From positions 124,001 through 188,000 of the forward strand of contig SZOW01000002.1 of the NCBI GenBank assembly GCA_030263395.1: 64,000 nt of DNA, read 5' to 3'. Within the stretch, counting starts at the first letter, position 1; each line of letters begins with the position of its first letter. Of the stretch, positions 45,079-52,628 are shown one piece after another. The stretch comes from QUBU01 sp014337915. Lineage in GTDB: Bacteria > Pseudomonadota > Gammaproteobacteria > Steroidobacterales > GCA-2729495. Position numbers and translations under genes: made by a program. The notes beneath the pieces were generated by a model. The model ran no database searches and was not told the origin of the DNA. It saw only the letters and a list, made by a program, of their open reading frames with translations.

Positions 45079-46212
45079 TCAACCGGTGCGCGGGGCCCAG
45101 ATCGCCTGACGGTGGCCACCGATGAACTTGATGACTGCCTGCGCGCAGGCGATGTTCAGCAATACGAAATAGTAGGGAAAGCCGACCAGGAACGAACGGC
45201 TCCGGCCATGGCTGGCCCAGCCGATACCGGCCAGCACATAGACGCCGGTCTGGACCAGCGCCGCAAGCAGCATCAGCCGGTCCTGGGCCGCCAGCAACCA
45301 GCTCGTGGCGAAGGCGGCCAGCAGTGGCAGGAATGCCAGGTAGCGCAGCAGCTTGTGCGAAATGATCTGGAACGCCAGCAACCCGTGGCGCAGTGGATTC
45401 ATCAGCCGCCGCATGTCCCAGAGCGCCCAGAGCGCCCGCAGCGTCACGCGCACGCGCATGCGGTATTCGGCGTCATGCTCGCTGAGCGCGGACTCGTGCA
45501 GCCGCGCCTCCGGCTCGTAGACCACGCGATAGCCCTGCGCGGCGACATTCAGCGGCAGCACGAAATCCGGCTGCTGGTCGGCACGCATCGGCCGGTAGGC
45601 CGACCGCCGCACGGCGTCCACGCCACCATCGACGCCGATCACCGCCGCAAGCCGTGATTCCGAGGCGCGCAGCCAGTTCTCGTATTTCATGTAGGCGGAG
45701 CAGCCGTCGCCGACCAGCGAACCGTCCTCGTTGACGTAGAGCATCTTGCCGGTGACGTAACCGACCGCCGGATCGGCAAAATTGCTCACCAGGCGGCGGA
45801 TGGAGTCCGGTGCGTACATCGAGTTGGCATCCGAGAAGACGATGATCTCGCCGGCAGCCCTGGGGATCGCCAGGTTGAGGGCTGCCGTCTTGCCGGCGCG
45901 AGGCGACTGCCGGATCAGCTGCACGCGCGGGCCCAGCGCAGCGACGATCTCGTCGGTGCCATCGGTCGACTCGTCGGAAACCACGATGACGTCGAGGAGC
46001 CCGGGCGGATAGTCCTGATCGAGCTTGTTCTGTACTGTCCGGCCGATGCAGGCCGCCTCATTGTAGGCGGCGGTGAGCACGGTGACCCGCGGCGCGATAT
46101 CGGCCTTGCGCACCGGCCGGCCAACGAGCGCCGCCAGCAGCGATGCCAGCAGCGGATAGCCCGCGTAGACATAGATGACCCAGGCCGCCGAAATCCAGAA
46201 CGTTGTTTCCAT
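45079..46212 (-). CDS. Membrane family 2 glycosyltransferase
   Basis: The 377-residue protein has an N-terminal membrane helix (TFWISAAWVIYVYAGYPLLASLLAAL), a GT2 catalytic domain with VTVLTAAYNEAACIGRTVQN, the DXD-like FSDANSMYAPD and a later QQPDFVLPLN segment where processive enzymes carry Q-x-x-R-W. Three C-terminal membrane helices follow. It resembles membrane GT2s of hyaluronan synthase-like and exopolysaccharide systems. The ATG at 46212 has a GAGAAG site. It heads the minus-strand group and is divergent from the VPEID-CTERM gene. Confidence 0.88.
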   Translation of the reverse strand: METTFWISAAWVIYVYAGYPLLASLLAALVGRPVRKADIAPRVTVLTAAYNEAACIGRTVQNKLDQDYPPGLLDVIVVSDESTDGTDEIVAALGPRVQLIRQSPRAGKTAALNLAIPRAAGEIIVFSDANSMYAPDSIRRLVSNFADPAVGYVTGKMLYVNEDGSLVGDGCSAYMKYENWLRASESRLAAVIGVDGGVDAVRRSAYRPMRADQQPDFVLPLNVAAQGYRVVYEPEARLHESALSEHDAEYRMRVRVTLRALWALWDMRRLMNPLRHGLLAFQIISHKLLRYLAFLPLLAAFATSWLLAAQDRLMLLAALVQTGVYVLAGIGWASHGRSRSFLVGFPYYFVLLNIACAQAVIKFIGGHRQAIWAPRTG

Positions 46213-46781
46213 TTCTTCTCTAACGGGCGATTGGTTCGCAGCGCCGGTCGAAGGCCTGCCCCGGCCTTGCAGGCCAGGAGTTGCAGCGTGGCATGCCCGT
46301 CGTACCCTGGCCGGACTGCAGGTTCGGACACACACAGGCCAGCCGGCATTTTTAGCAGATGTCCCCGTGCCATGTCGGTGACGGCTGTCGGAGGTCCAGC
46401 GGACCATTGAAGGCAGCGGCTGGGGCCAGGCTTGCGCCGGGCAGGCGGCATGCAATCAACTTCATCGGTGTTCGAAGCCGTTGATTTCACGCCATAATCG
46501 GTCCACGTTTCGCAGCTGTAGCCGACCGGGGGTTGCACGGGCTGTGGCGCTCGACCCCGATTGCCGGAACCTGGCCATCACGCTGTGACGCCGGTCACAG
46601 AAACGCCAAAGAAACTGGGGATTGAGTCAAATATAGGGTATGAAATCCACGCTTGGCCTGATATTTTTGCAGGCAAGCAACGGACAACCGGGTGGCGTGA
46701 GTGCCGCCGGCAGGCATGGCAGCCGGTTGACCAGAAAACATGCCCGTCGCCACGCTGAGCTGAACAGAGGGATTCAGAACA
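46213..46781. other. Long divergent intergenic region upstream of the VPEID-CTERM gene
   Basis: About 570 bases without a supported gene separate the membrane GT2 (minus) from the VPEID-CTERM gene (plus). The region contains a perfect CRP-family palindrome (46584-46599), a relatively AT-rich stretch at 46619-46680, and GC-rich sequence elsewhere. No RNA gene is recognisable. Its length suggests regulatory content or decayed sequence. Confidence 0.5.
46584..46599. promoter_or_regulatory. Perfect CRP/Clp/Vfr-family operator
   Basis: TGTGA CGCCGG TCACA matches the CRP-family consensus TGTGA-N6-TCACA exactly, and the symmetry extends one base on each side (C and G). It lies 198 bases before the VPEID-CTERM start and 372 bases before the divergent GT2 start. 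In Xanthomonas, Clp uses the same half-sites to activate exopolysaccharide genes in response to c-di-GMP. Function here is inference. Confidence 0.6.
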
Positions 46782-47093
46782 ATGAAAAGATCGATCTTGG
46801 GTGTTGCAGCAGCGCTTTCCCTGTTGGCAATTGCCGGTCCCGCCAGCGCACAGTCCAGTAATGACTGGCAGGATTCCTGGCAGAACATCAGTATCGACAT
46901 TGACCGCGACGAGCTGATTGCGCGGTTCTGCGAACACTTCCCGCAGGCGCGCCGCTGCAACCGGCCGCCGGTTCATGCGGTACCTGAAATTGACGCAACC
47001 TCGGGTACGCAGGCACTGGCCCTGGTCCTCGGTGGCGCCCTCCTCGGTGCGGAAGCCCTGCGCCGGCGCCGTTCGGCAGCACGCAACCGCTGA
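46782..47093 (+). CDS. Small exported protein with VPEID-CTERM sorting signal
   Basis: The 103-residue protein has a signal peptide (MKRSILGVAAALSLLAIAGPASAQ), a short acidic middle (about residues 25-65) with two cysteines, and a C-terminal VPEID motif followed by a hydrophobic helix (TQALALVLGGALLGAEAL) and RRRR. This is the VPEID-CTERM signal recognised by exosortase E. Loss of the helix and basic end after cleavage would leave a mature surface protein of only about 45 residues. The gene directly precedes the exosortase E/protease gene, its established partner. An AGAGG ribosome site lies upstream. Confidence 0.88.
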   Translation: MKRSILGVAAALSLLAIAGPASAQSSNDWQDSWQNISIDIDRDELIARFCEHFPQARRCNRPPVHAVPEIDATSGTQALALVLGGALLGAEALRRRRSAARNR

Positions 47094-47163
47094 TTGACCC
47101 CGAAGGCTTCGGGTGGTTCGGGCCACCTGGGGCAATCCAGGGTCTCACCCGTCAGGCTGAACG

Positions 47164-47203
47164 AGGCCCGCTGTCCCACCATGGTGGCCAGCGGGCCTTT
47201 CAT
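47164..47203 (+). terminator. Long hairpin between VPEID-CTERM gene and exosortase E
   Basis: AGGCCCGCTG (47164-47173) pairs perfectly with CAGCGGGCCT (47189-47198), and the enclosed sequence includes the palindrome CCACCATGGTGG. A short T-containing tail (TTCATTT) follows. This is a good candidate for a partial terminator or attenuator that lets the abundant substrate transcript exceed that of the downstream enzyme. The exosortase ATG at 47208 is only 10 bases past the stem. Confidence 0.6.
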
Positions 47204-47207
47204 TTCC

Positions 47208-48800
47208 ATGCCCCATTCACGCTGGCTTGCCCTCTCGGTGCTGCTGGCCGCCGAGCTGCTCGTCGGCGTCAACCTCCTCACGGTACCTGACCTGTCCGGG
47301 CAGACCGGGCTGGTGGCGATGGCTATCGCCTCGGCGGCCCAGTCGTTCAAGGTCGCGGTGGCTTTCGCGGCCACCTGCCTGCTGGTTTTCAGCAGGCGCC
47401 TGGGCGCGATCACGCAAACGCTGGGCGACCAGGCGGGCTATCGCTGGTGGCCCTGGCTCGCGGCGCATGCGCTGGCCTGCGGGGTGTTCCTGCTGGTCGC
47501 CTGGCCAGTGCTCGGTCCGGCACCCGACGCCGCCCTGGCCACGGCGCCATGGCTGCTGGCGACCCTCGGGCTGGGCGCCGCTACGCTGGTTTTCCTGCTG
47601 CTGGCCGCCTCACCAGCCAGGCGCTGGCTGCAGATTGCCCGCCAGGAAAAGCTGGGCCTCGCGGTCGCGGTGGCTGCCGGCGTCCTCGCCTGGCTGGGCG
47701 GGCTTCTCGCGCAGCAGGTCTGGCTGCCGCTGGCGAAGATGACGCTGTGGTGTACCCGGCAGCTGCTCGGCCTGTTCTTCGCCGACATCTACGTCGACAA
47801 CGAGCTCACCATCATCGGGGTCGCCGACTTCGCGGTGCAGATCGCGCCGGAGTGTTCGGGCTACGAGGGCATGACGCTGATCACGGCCTTTGCGGCCGTC
47901 TATCTCTGGCTGTTCCGCGCGGATCTGCGGTTTCCGCGGGCGCTGTTGCTGATCCCGGTCGGGATCATCGTCATCTGGCTGGCCAACGTCCTGCGCGTGA
48001 CGGTGCTGATCGCCATCGGTGCCCTGTATTCCCCGGATATCGCCGTCACCGGCTTCCACTCGCAGGCCGGCTGGATCAGCTTCAGCCTCGTAGCGCTGGG
48101 CATGATCGCCCTGTCGCACCGGCATCTGCTCGCGGTCGACGGCCACCAGGGGGCGTCCGCTGCCGCCGGTTCCGGCCTGGCGCTGCCCCTGCTGGCGCCC
48201 ATGCTGGCATTGCTGGCGTCGTCCATCCTGATCGCCGCCCTCTCCAGCGGCTTTGCCGCCCTGTATCCGCTCGGCGTGGTCGTCACTGCGGCGGTCCTCT
48301 GGCATTTCCGCGGCCAGTACCGCGGCTTCGCCCGCGGGCTGAGCTGGCAGGCCATCGGCATCGGTGTCCTGGTCTTCGTGCTCTGGATCGCCCTGGCACC
48401 GCCCGACGACGGCGGTGGCGCGATGCTCGAGATGACGCTCACCGGCCTGCCCGCATGGCAGGCTGCGCTCTGGCTCGGTTTTCGCGTGGTCGGGTCGGTG
48501 CTGACCGTGCCGATTGCCGAGGAGCTGGCATTCCGCGGTTACCTGATCCGCAAGCTCGTGGCCAGCGACTTCGAGAACGTGCCGCCCGGCACCTTCACCT
48601 GGCTGTCATTCCTCGTCTCCTCGCTGCTGTTCGGGGTCCTGCACAACAGCTGGGTCGCCGGCACACTGGCGGGCGCCGGCTTTGCCCTGGCGCTGTACCA
48701 CCGCGGGCGGGTCGTCGATGCCATCGTCGCCCACATGACCAGCAACGCGCTGGTGGCCGCGGCGGTGCTGGCCTTCGGGCAGTGGCGACTGTGGGGCTGA
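47208..48800 (+). CDS. xrtE: Exosortase E/CPBP-family protease fusion
   Basis: The 530-residue polytopic membrane protein joins two enzymes. The N-terminal exosortase has the catalytic cysteine in APECSGYEGM (Cys216), arginine in ANVLRVTVL (Arg263) and histidine in TGFHSQAGW (His284). The C-terminal half is a CPBP/CAAX-type intramembrane protease with AEELAFRGYL (Glu438, Glu439, Arg443), FGVLHN (His479) and HMTSNAL. This architecture is the exosortase E/VPEID-CTERM system (TIGR04162-like). It should cleave the VPEID protein encoded just upstream. Start is uncertain: ATG at 47208 lies just after the hairpin with a poor ribosome site, and the ATG at 47181 is inside the stem-loop. Confidence 0.88.
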   Translation: MPHSRWLALSVLLAAELLVGVNLLTVPDLSGQTGLVAMAIASAAQSFKVAVAFAATCLLVFSRRLGAITQTLGDQAGYRWWPWLAAHALACGVFLLVAWPVLGPAPDAALATAPWLLATLGLGAATLVFLLLAASPARRWLQIARQEKLGLAVAVAAGVLAWLGGLLAQQVWLPLAKMTLWCTRQLLGLFFADIYVDNELTIIGVADFAVQIAPECSGYEGMTLITAFAAVYLWLFRADLRFPRALLLIPVGIIVIWLANVLRVTVLIAIGALYSPDIAVTGFHSQAGWISFSLVALGMIALSHRHLLAVDGHQGASAAAGSGLALPLLAPMLALLASSILIAALSSGFAALYPLGVVVTAAVLWHFRGQYRGFARGLSWQAIGIGVLVFVLWIALAPPDDGGGAMLEMTLTGLPAWQAALWLGFRVVGSVLTVPIAEELAFRGYLIRKLVASDFENVPPGTFTWLSFLVSSLLFGVLHNSWVAGTLAGAGFALALYHRGRVVDAIVAHMTSNALVAAAVLAFGQWRLWG

Positions 48801-48801
48801 G

Positions 48802-49290
48802 GGCGGCGTCGGGCGGCTGCTGATCACGTTTCTGCTCACCGAGCGCGGCGTGCTGCACAAGCCGGTACTGTATCTGTCGCACTACTTCAAGCAACACCGG
48901 CAGGCCTACTACGAGCGCTTGCAGGCGGTGCGCGACCAGGGAGCCTGGGAAGCGTGGCTCGCGTTCTTCCTGCGCGGCGTGATCGAGGTGGCCGGTGAGG
49001 CCGCGGAGACCGCACGGCGCATCCTGCAACTGCGAGAGCAGCAGCGCGCCGCGATCACGGCGCAACTAGGCCGCGCGGCCGGCAACGGTCACAAAGTGCT
49101 CGAATCGCTCTTCGACCGGCCTATCGTCGCCGTGAATGACGTGCAGAAGATGACCGGCACCACGTACGCCGCCGCAAACAGCCTGGTGTCCCGGCTGGTG
49201 AAGCTGGGCGTGCTCAGCGAGATGACCGGCTATGCGCGGAACCGGCGCTTTCGCTACGCGCCTTATATCGCCCTGTTCAACGACAACTGA
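48802..49290 (+). pseudogene. Truncated Fic-family protein (C-terminal remnant)
   Basis: The open frame reads GVGRLLITFLLTERGVLHKP from 48808, which is the sequence that follows the HPFxDGNGR catalytic loop in Fic AMP-transferases. LYLSHYFKQHRQAYYERLQAVR, WEAWLAFFLRGVIEVA and a C-terminal winged helix (AVNDVQKMTGTTYAAANSLVSRL) follow. Everything before and including the catalytic histidine loop is missing, so the product cannot be an active Fic enzyme. The break lies two bases after the exosortase stop. A GTG at 48850 could still start a 146-residue fragment. Fic genes of this type commonly sit in type I restriction loci, which matches the hsdM remnant next to it. Confidence 0.8.
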
Positions 49291-49293
49291 TCC

Positions 49294-49593
49294 ATGGCCA
49301 TCAAGAAACCCGGCCTCTATTCCTCTCTCTGGGCCTCTTGCGATGAGCTGCGCGGCGGCATGATAAACACGCAGGTGATCCAGTCGCTGATCGGGGCGAA
49401 CGAGCGCCTCGCGCGCAGCCCCTTCCCGGACTTCAGCGATCCGCACAAGCTCGGCGAAGGTCAGGCGATGGTGGATCGCCTGAGCAATCTCACCGGCGTA
49501 CTCCAAGAGACTCGAGCCGCTTGTCTCGAAGCGGCAGCGGCGACGAATCTGCCTATCGCAAGCGCCGCTACTTCCCGATACAAAACGAACTGA
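49294..49593 (+). pseudogene. Internally deleted type I restriction methylase (HsdM) N-terminal remnant
   Basis: The first 23 residues, MAIKKPGLYSSLWASCDELRGGM, match the start of HsdM, the methylation subunit of type I restriction systems. The reading then jumps in frame to INTQVIQSLIGANERLARSPF and KLGEGQAMVDRLSNLTGVLQE, which in intact HsdM lie several dozen residues further on. Homology stops again after about residue 72, and the last 27 residues are unrelated before a stop inside the mnmE tail region. All catalytic motifs (SAM-binding and NPPF) are absent. It follows the Fic remnant by three bases and converges on mnmE with a 26-base overlap. Confidence 0.78.
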
Positions 49594-50914
49594 AGATCCT
49601 TCCCAGCAAGTCATCGCTGGTGAACTCCCCGGTGATCTCGGCCAGCGCGTTCTGCACCTGCAGCAGTTCCTCGGCCATCAACTCGCCGGCCTGCTGCTCG
49701 CGCAGCTGCCGGCAGGCGGCCTCGAAGTGTTCACGCGCGCTGCGCAGGCTGTCGAGGTGGCGACGGCGGGCGGTGAAGCTGCCCTCCCCGGCGGGCTGGT
49801 AGCCTGCGACCGCGCGCAGGCGCTGGCGCAGTTCGGGCAGTCCGGCGCCGGTGAGCGCGCTGACATGGACCAGGTCGGTTGTGCCGGGCACGAGGCCGGA
49901 GGGTTCACCGGTCAGGTCGATTTTGTTGCGCACCAGGGTGCGGGACAGCCCGGCCGGCAGTTCGCCGAGCAGGGCTTCGCGGCTGGCGGCATCGTCGGCC
50001 GTGGCATCGAGCACCACCAGGGCATGGTCGGCCCGGGCGAGCTCGGCCTGCGCACGGCTCACCCCCTGCGCTTCGACGACATCCGTGGTGGCCCGCAGGC
50101 CGGCGGTGTCGACGACGTGGATGGGCAGTCCGTCGATGTCGAGCTGTTCACGGATCAGGTCGCGGGTGGTGCCGGGCACCGGCGTAACGATGGCAGCGTC
50201 GTAACCGGCCAGCGCATTGAGCAGGCTCGACTTGCCGGCATTGGGCCTTCCGGCGATCACGACGTTCAGGCCTTCGCGCAGCAGGCAGCCCTGGCGGGTC
50301 GCCTCCTCCAGCCGCCGGAAGGACGCGGCCACGCCCTCCACCCGCCGGGCGAGGTCTGCGTCGCTGAGGAAGTCGATGTCCTCGTCGGGAAAGTCGATGG
50401 CGGCTTCGACCCAGCTGCGCAGCTCGGTGACCTCCTCGTTCAGCGCCAGCACGGCGGCGGAAAAGTCCCCGCGCAGCGAGCGCTGGGCGGCCCGCGCGGC
50501 CGCCTGGGAGTCGGCATCGATGAGGTCGGCAATGGCCTCGGCCTGCGTCAGGTCGAGCTTGTCGTTGAGGAAGGCACGCTCGGTGAACTCACCTGGCCGC
50601 GCGAGCCGGGCGCCGAGGGCCAGCACCCGCGCCACCAGCATGTCGGCCAGCACCACGCCGCCATGGGCATGGAGCTCGAGGACGTCTTCGCCAGTGAACG
50701 AATGCGGCGCGGGGAAATACAGGGCGAGGCCGAGGTCGAGCGCCTCGCCGTCGGCGCCACGGAAACCGCAGAGCGTCGCGTAGCGCGGGCGCGGCAGCGC
50801 ACCGAGCAGCGGGCCGGCCAGGTCGCGCACCGCGGGACCGGAGATGCGCACCACCGCGATGCCGCCGCGGCCGGGCGGCGTCGCGCGCGCAACGATCGTG
50901 TCGGCCGGGTTCAT
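49568..50914 (-). CDS. mnmE: tRNA modification GTPase MnmE
   Basis: MnmE (TrmE) hydrolyses GTP and, with MnmG, modifies U34 of tRNA. The 448-residue product has the N-terminal tetrahydrofolate-binding domain (DTIVARATPPGRGGIAVVRISG), central helices, the GTPase domain with GRPNAGKSSLLNAL, the switch VPGTTRD and DTAGLR, and the characteristic C-terminal FCIGK with its catalytic-site cysteine. Length is normal. Convergent debris of a restriction locus ends within its last codons without damaging it. yidC, rnpA and rpmH lie upstream in the usual order. Confidence 0.98.
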   Translation of the reverse strand: MNPADTIVARATPPGRGGIAVVRISGPAVRDLAGPLLGALPRPRYATLCGFRGADGEALDLGLALYFPAPHSFTGEDVLELHAHGGVVLADMLVARVLALGARLARPGEFTERAFLNDKLDLTQAEAIADLIDADSQAAARAAQRSLRGDFSAAVLALNEEVTELRSWVEAAIDFPDEDIDFLSDADLARRVEGVAASFRRLEEATRQGCLLREGLNVVIAGRPNAGKSSLLNALAGYDAAIVTPVPGTTRDLIREQLDIDGLPIHVVDTAGLRATTDVVEAQGVSRAQAELARADHALVVLDATADDAASREALLGELPAGLSRTLVRNKIDLTGEPSGLVPGTTDLVHVSALTGAGLPELRQRLRAVAGYQPAGEGSFTARRRHLDSLRSAREHFEAACRQLREQQAGELMAEELLQVQNALAEITGEFTSDDLLGRIFSSFCIGK

Positions 50915-50963
50915 GCGCCGGCACCGGCCTGGCGACCGGCTCCCGCGGCCTGCGGACCCGGGC

Positions 50964-52625
50964 TCAGCCGCCAGCGATGACCTTGTTGATCCGCCACTGC
51001 TGCAGGATCGACAGCACCGAGTTGGTCAACCAGTACAGCACCAGGCCCGCCGGGAAGAAGGCGAACATGCCGGCGAACATCACCGGCATCCACTTCATGA
51101 CCCTGGCCTGCATCGGATCCGGCGGCGCCGGGTTGAGCTGGCCCTGGAGGTACATCGCACCGGCCATCAGCAGCGGCAGAATGAAGTACGGGTCGCGGGT
51201 GGACAGGTCCGTGATCCAGAGCATGAACGGTGCCTGGCGCATTTCCACGCTCTCCACCAGCACCCAGTAATAGGCGATGAAGAACGGGATCTGGATCAGC
51301 ATCGGCAGGCAGCCGGCGGCGGGATTCACCTTCTCCCGCTTGTACAGGTCCATCAGCGCTTCGCTGAGCTTCTGCCGGTCATCCTTGTAGCGTTCCTGCA
51401 GCGCCTGCATCCGCGGCTGCATCTGGCGCATGCGCGCCATCGAGCGGCCGCTGGCCTCGGTGAGCTTGTAGAACGCCAGCTTGATCAGCAGGGTCGCCAG
51501 GATGATCGCCCAGCCCCAGTTGCCCACCAGCTTGTGCATCTGCTCGAGCAGCCAGAACAGCGGCTGCGCCAGCAGCGTCAACCGGCCGTAGTCCACCGTC
51601 AGCTTCAGACCGTCGGCGACCTGCGCGAGCTGCGCCTGCAGCTTCGGGCCAGCGAACAGCTGCGCGTGGAGCTCGGCCTCCCCACCCGGGGCCACGACCG
51701 TGGCCGGACCCACGGCGCTGAGGGTGTAGATGTTGTTGGCGACGCTGCCGTCATAAACGTACTGCTGGTCCGCCGGTGGCACGGCCGCCGCCAGGAAATG
51801 GTGCTGGATGGAGGCGATCCAGCCTTTCGCGAGCTGCTGGTGGAACGGCTCGGCGGCCATCTCCTTGACGTCGAGCTTGGTGTACTTCTTGCCGTCGTAG
51901 GCCACCGGGCCGGTAAAGGAGTAGGAGTCGACGTTGAAATAGGAGCGTTCCGGCGGATTGTCGAGCCGCTGGATCTGCAGGTAGCTCGCCACGCTGTAGG
52001 GGTCGGTGCCGAGGTTGTGCACCACGTACTCCAGGCCAATCGCGTAGCTGCCGCGACGAAAGCGGTAGGTCTTCGTGACGCTGGCCCTGCCCGGCGCCTC
52101 CCAGGTCAGGGTGACGGCCAGCTCGTCGCTGCCATCGGCCAGCCGGTAGTCCGTCTGGTCGGCATGCATCAGTGCGAGATGGTCCGCTTCCGGCTGTCCC
52201 GCCGCGGAGCGCAGCCCGGTGTGGAAGGCGTAGAGATTGTCCGGCGCCGGATTCAGCAGCTGCACCGGCACGTTCGGCTGGTCCTTGTGCACCGGGTAGA
52301 CCGGCAGCTTGACGCTGCGGATATCGCCGCCACGGCTGTCGATCTCGATATCCAGCACGTCCGTGCGCACGTGGATGATCTGACCGGGTTGCTCGCTTGC
52401 CGGCTGGGTAATGGCGGCGGGTGTACCGGATGCGGTAGTGGCTGCGCCCGGCATGGCCGGTAGTGCCGGAGCCGCGGCCGCAGACTGTGCCGGCGCCGCC
52501 GCTGCCGGCGGCGTGGTTGCCTGCGGCGCGTAATCGAGCTGCCAGGCCTGGAAACAGCTCCAGATCAGCAGCACGACGCCGACCCAGAGGGCGAGGCGCA
52601 TGTTTTCCATCAGGGAATCACTCAT
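50964..52625 (-). CDS. yidC: Membrane protein insertase YidC
   Basis: YidC inserts and folds inner-membrane proteins with or without SecYEG. The 553-residue protein has an N-terminal signal-anchor helix (LALWVGVVLLIWSCFQAW), an alanine/proline-rich linker, the large periplasmic beta-sandwich domain (about 65-340), and the C-terminal five-helix insertase core: LAQPLFWLLEQMHKLVGNWGWAIILATLLIKL, NPAAGCLPMLIQIPFFIAYYWVL and VLYWLTNSVLSILQQWRI. The gene starts three bases after the rnpA stop; the yidD gene usually found between them is missing here. Confidence 0.97.
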   Translation of the reverse strand: MSDSLMENMRLALWVGVVLLIWSCFQAWQLDYAPQATTPPAAAAPAQSAAAAPALPAMPGAATTASGTPAAITQPASEQPGQIIHVRTDVLDIEIDSRGGDIRSVKLPVYPVHKDQPNVPVQLLNPAPDNLYAFHTGLRSAAGQPEADHLALMHADQTDYRLADGSDELAVTLTWEAPGRASVTKTYRFRRGSYAIGLEYVVHNLGTDPYSVASYLQIQRLDNPPERSYFNVDSYSFTGPVAYDGKKYTKLDVKEMAAEPFHQQLAKGWIASIQHHFLAAAVPPADQQYVYDGSVANNIYTLSAVGPATVVAPGGEAELHAQLFAGPKLQAQLAQVADGLKLTVDYGRLTLLAQPLFWLLEQMHKLVGNWGWAIILATLLIKLAFYKLTEASGRSMARMRQMQPRMQALQERYKDDRQKLSEALMDLYKREKVNPAAGCLPMLIQIPFFIAYYWVLVESVEMRQAPFMLWITDLSTRDPYFILPLLMAGAMYLQGQLNPAPPDPMQARVMKWMPVMFAGMFAFFPAGLVLYWLTNSVLSILQQWRINKVIAGG

Positions 52626-52628
52626 GGT

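Noticed and set aside
46647..46668. Possible sigma-54 promoter (TGGCCTGATATTTTTGCA) upstream of the VPEID-CTERM gene
   Set aside because: The GG to GC spacing is 12 bases instead of the required 10.
47094..47207. Exosortase E starting at the TTG at 47094 or ATG at 47181
   Set aside because: The extra residues are unlike the family and read through the hairpin; 47208 is preferred, although 47181 cannot be excluded.
48802..49290. Functional Fic AMP-transferase
   Set aside because: The HPFxDGNGR catalytic loop and everything before it is missing.
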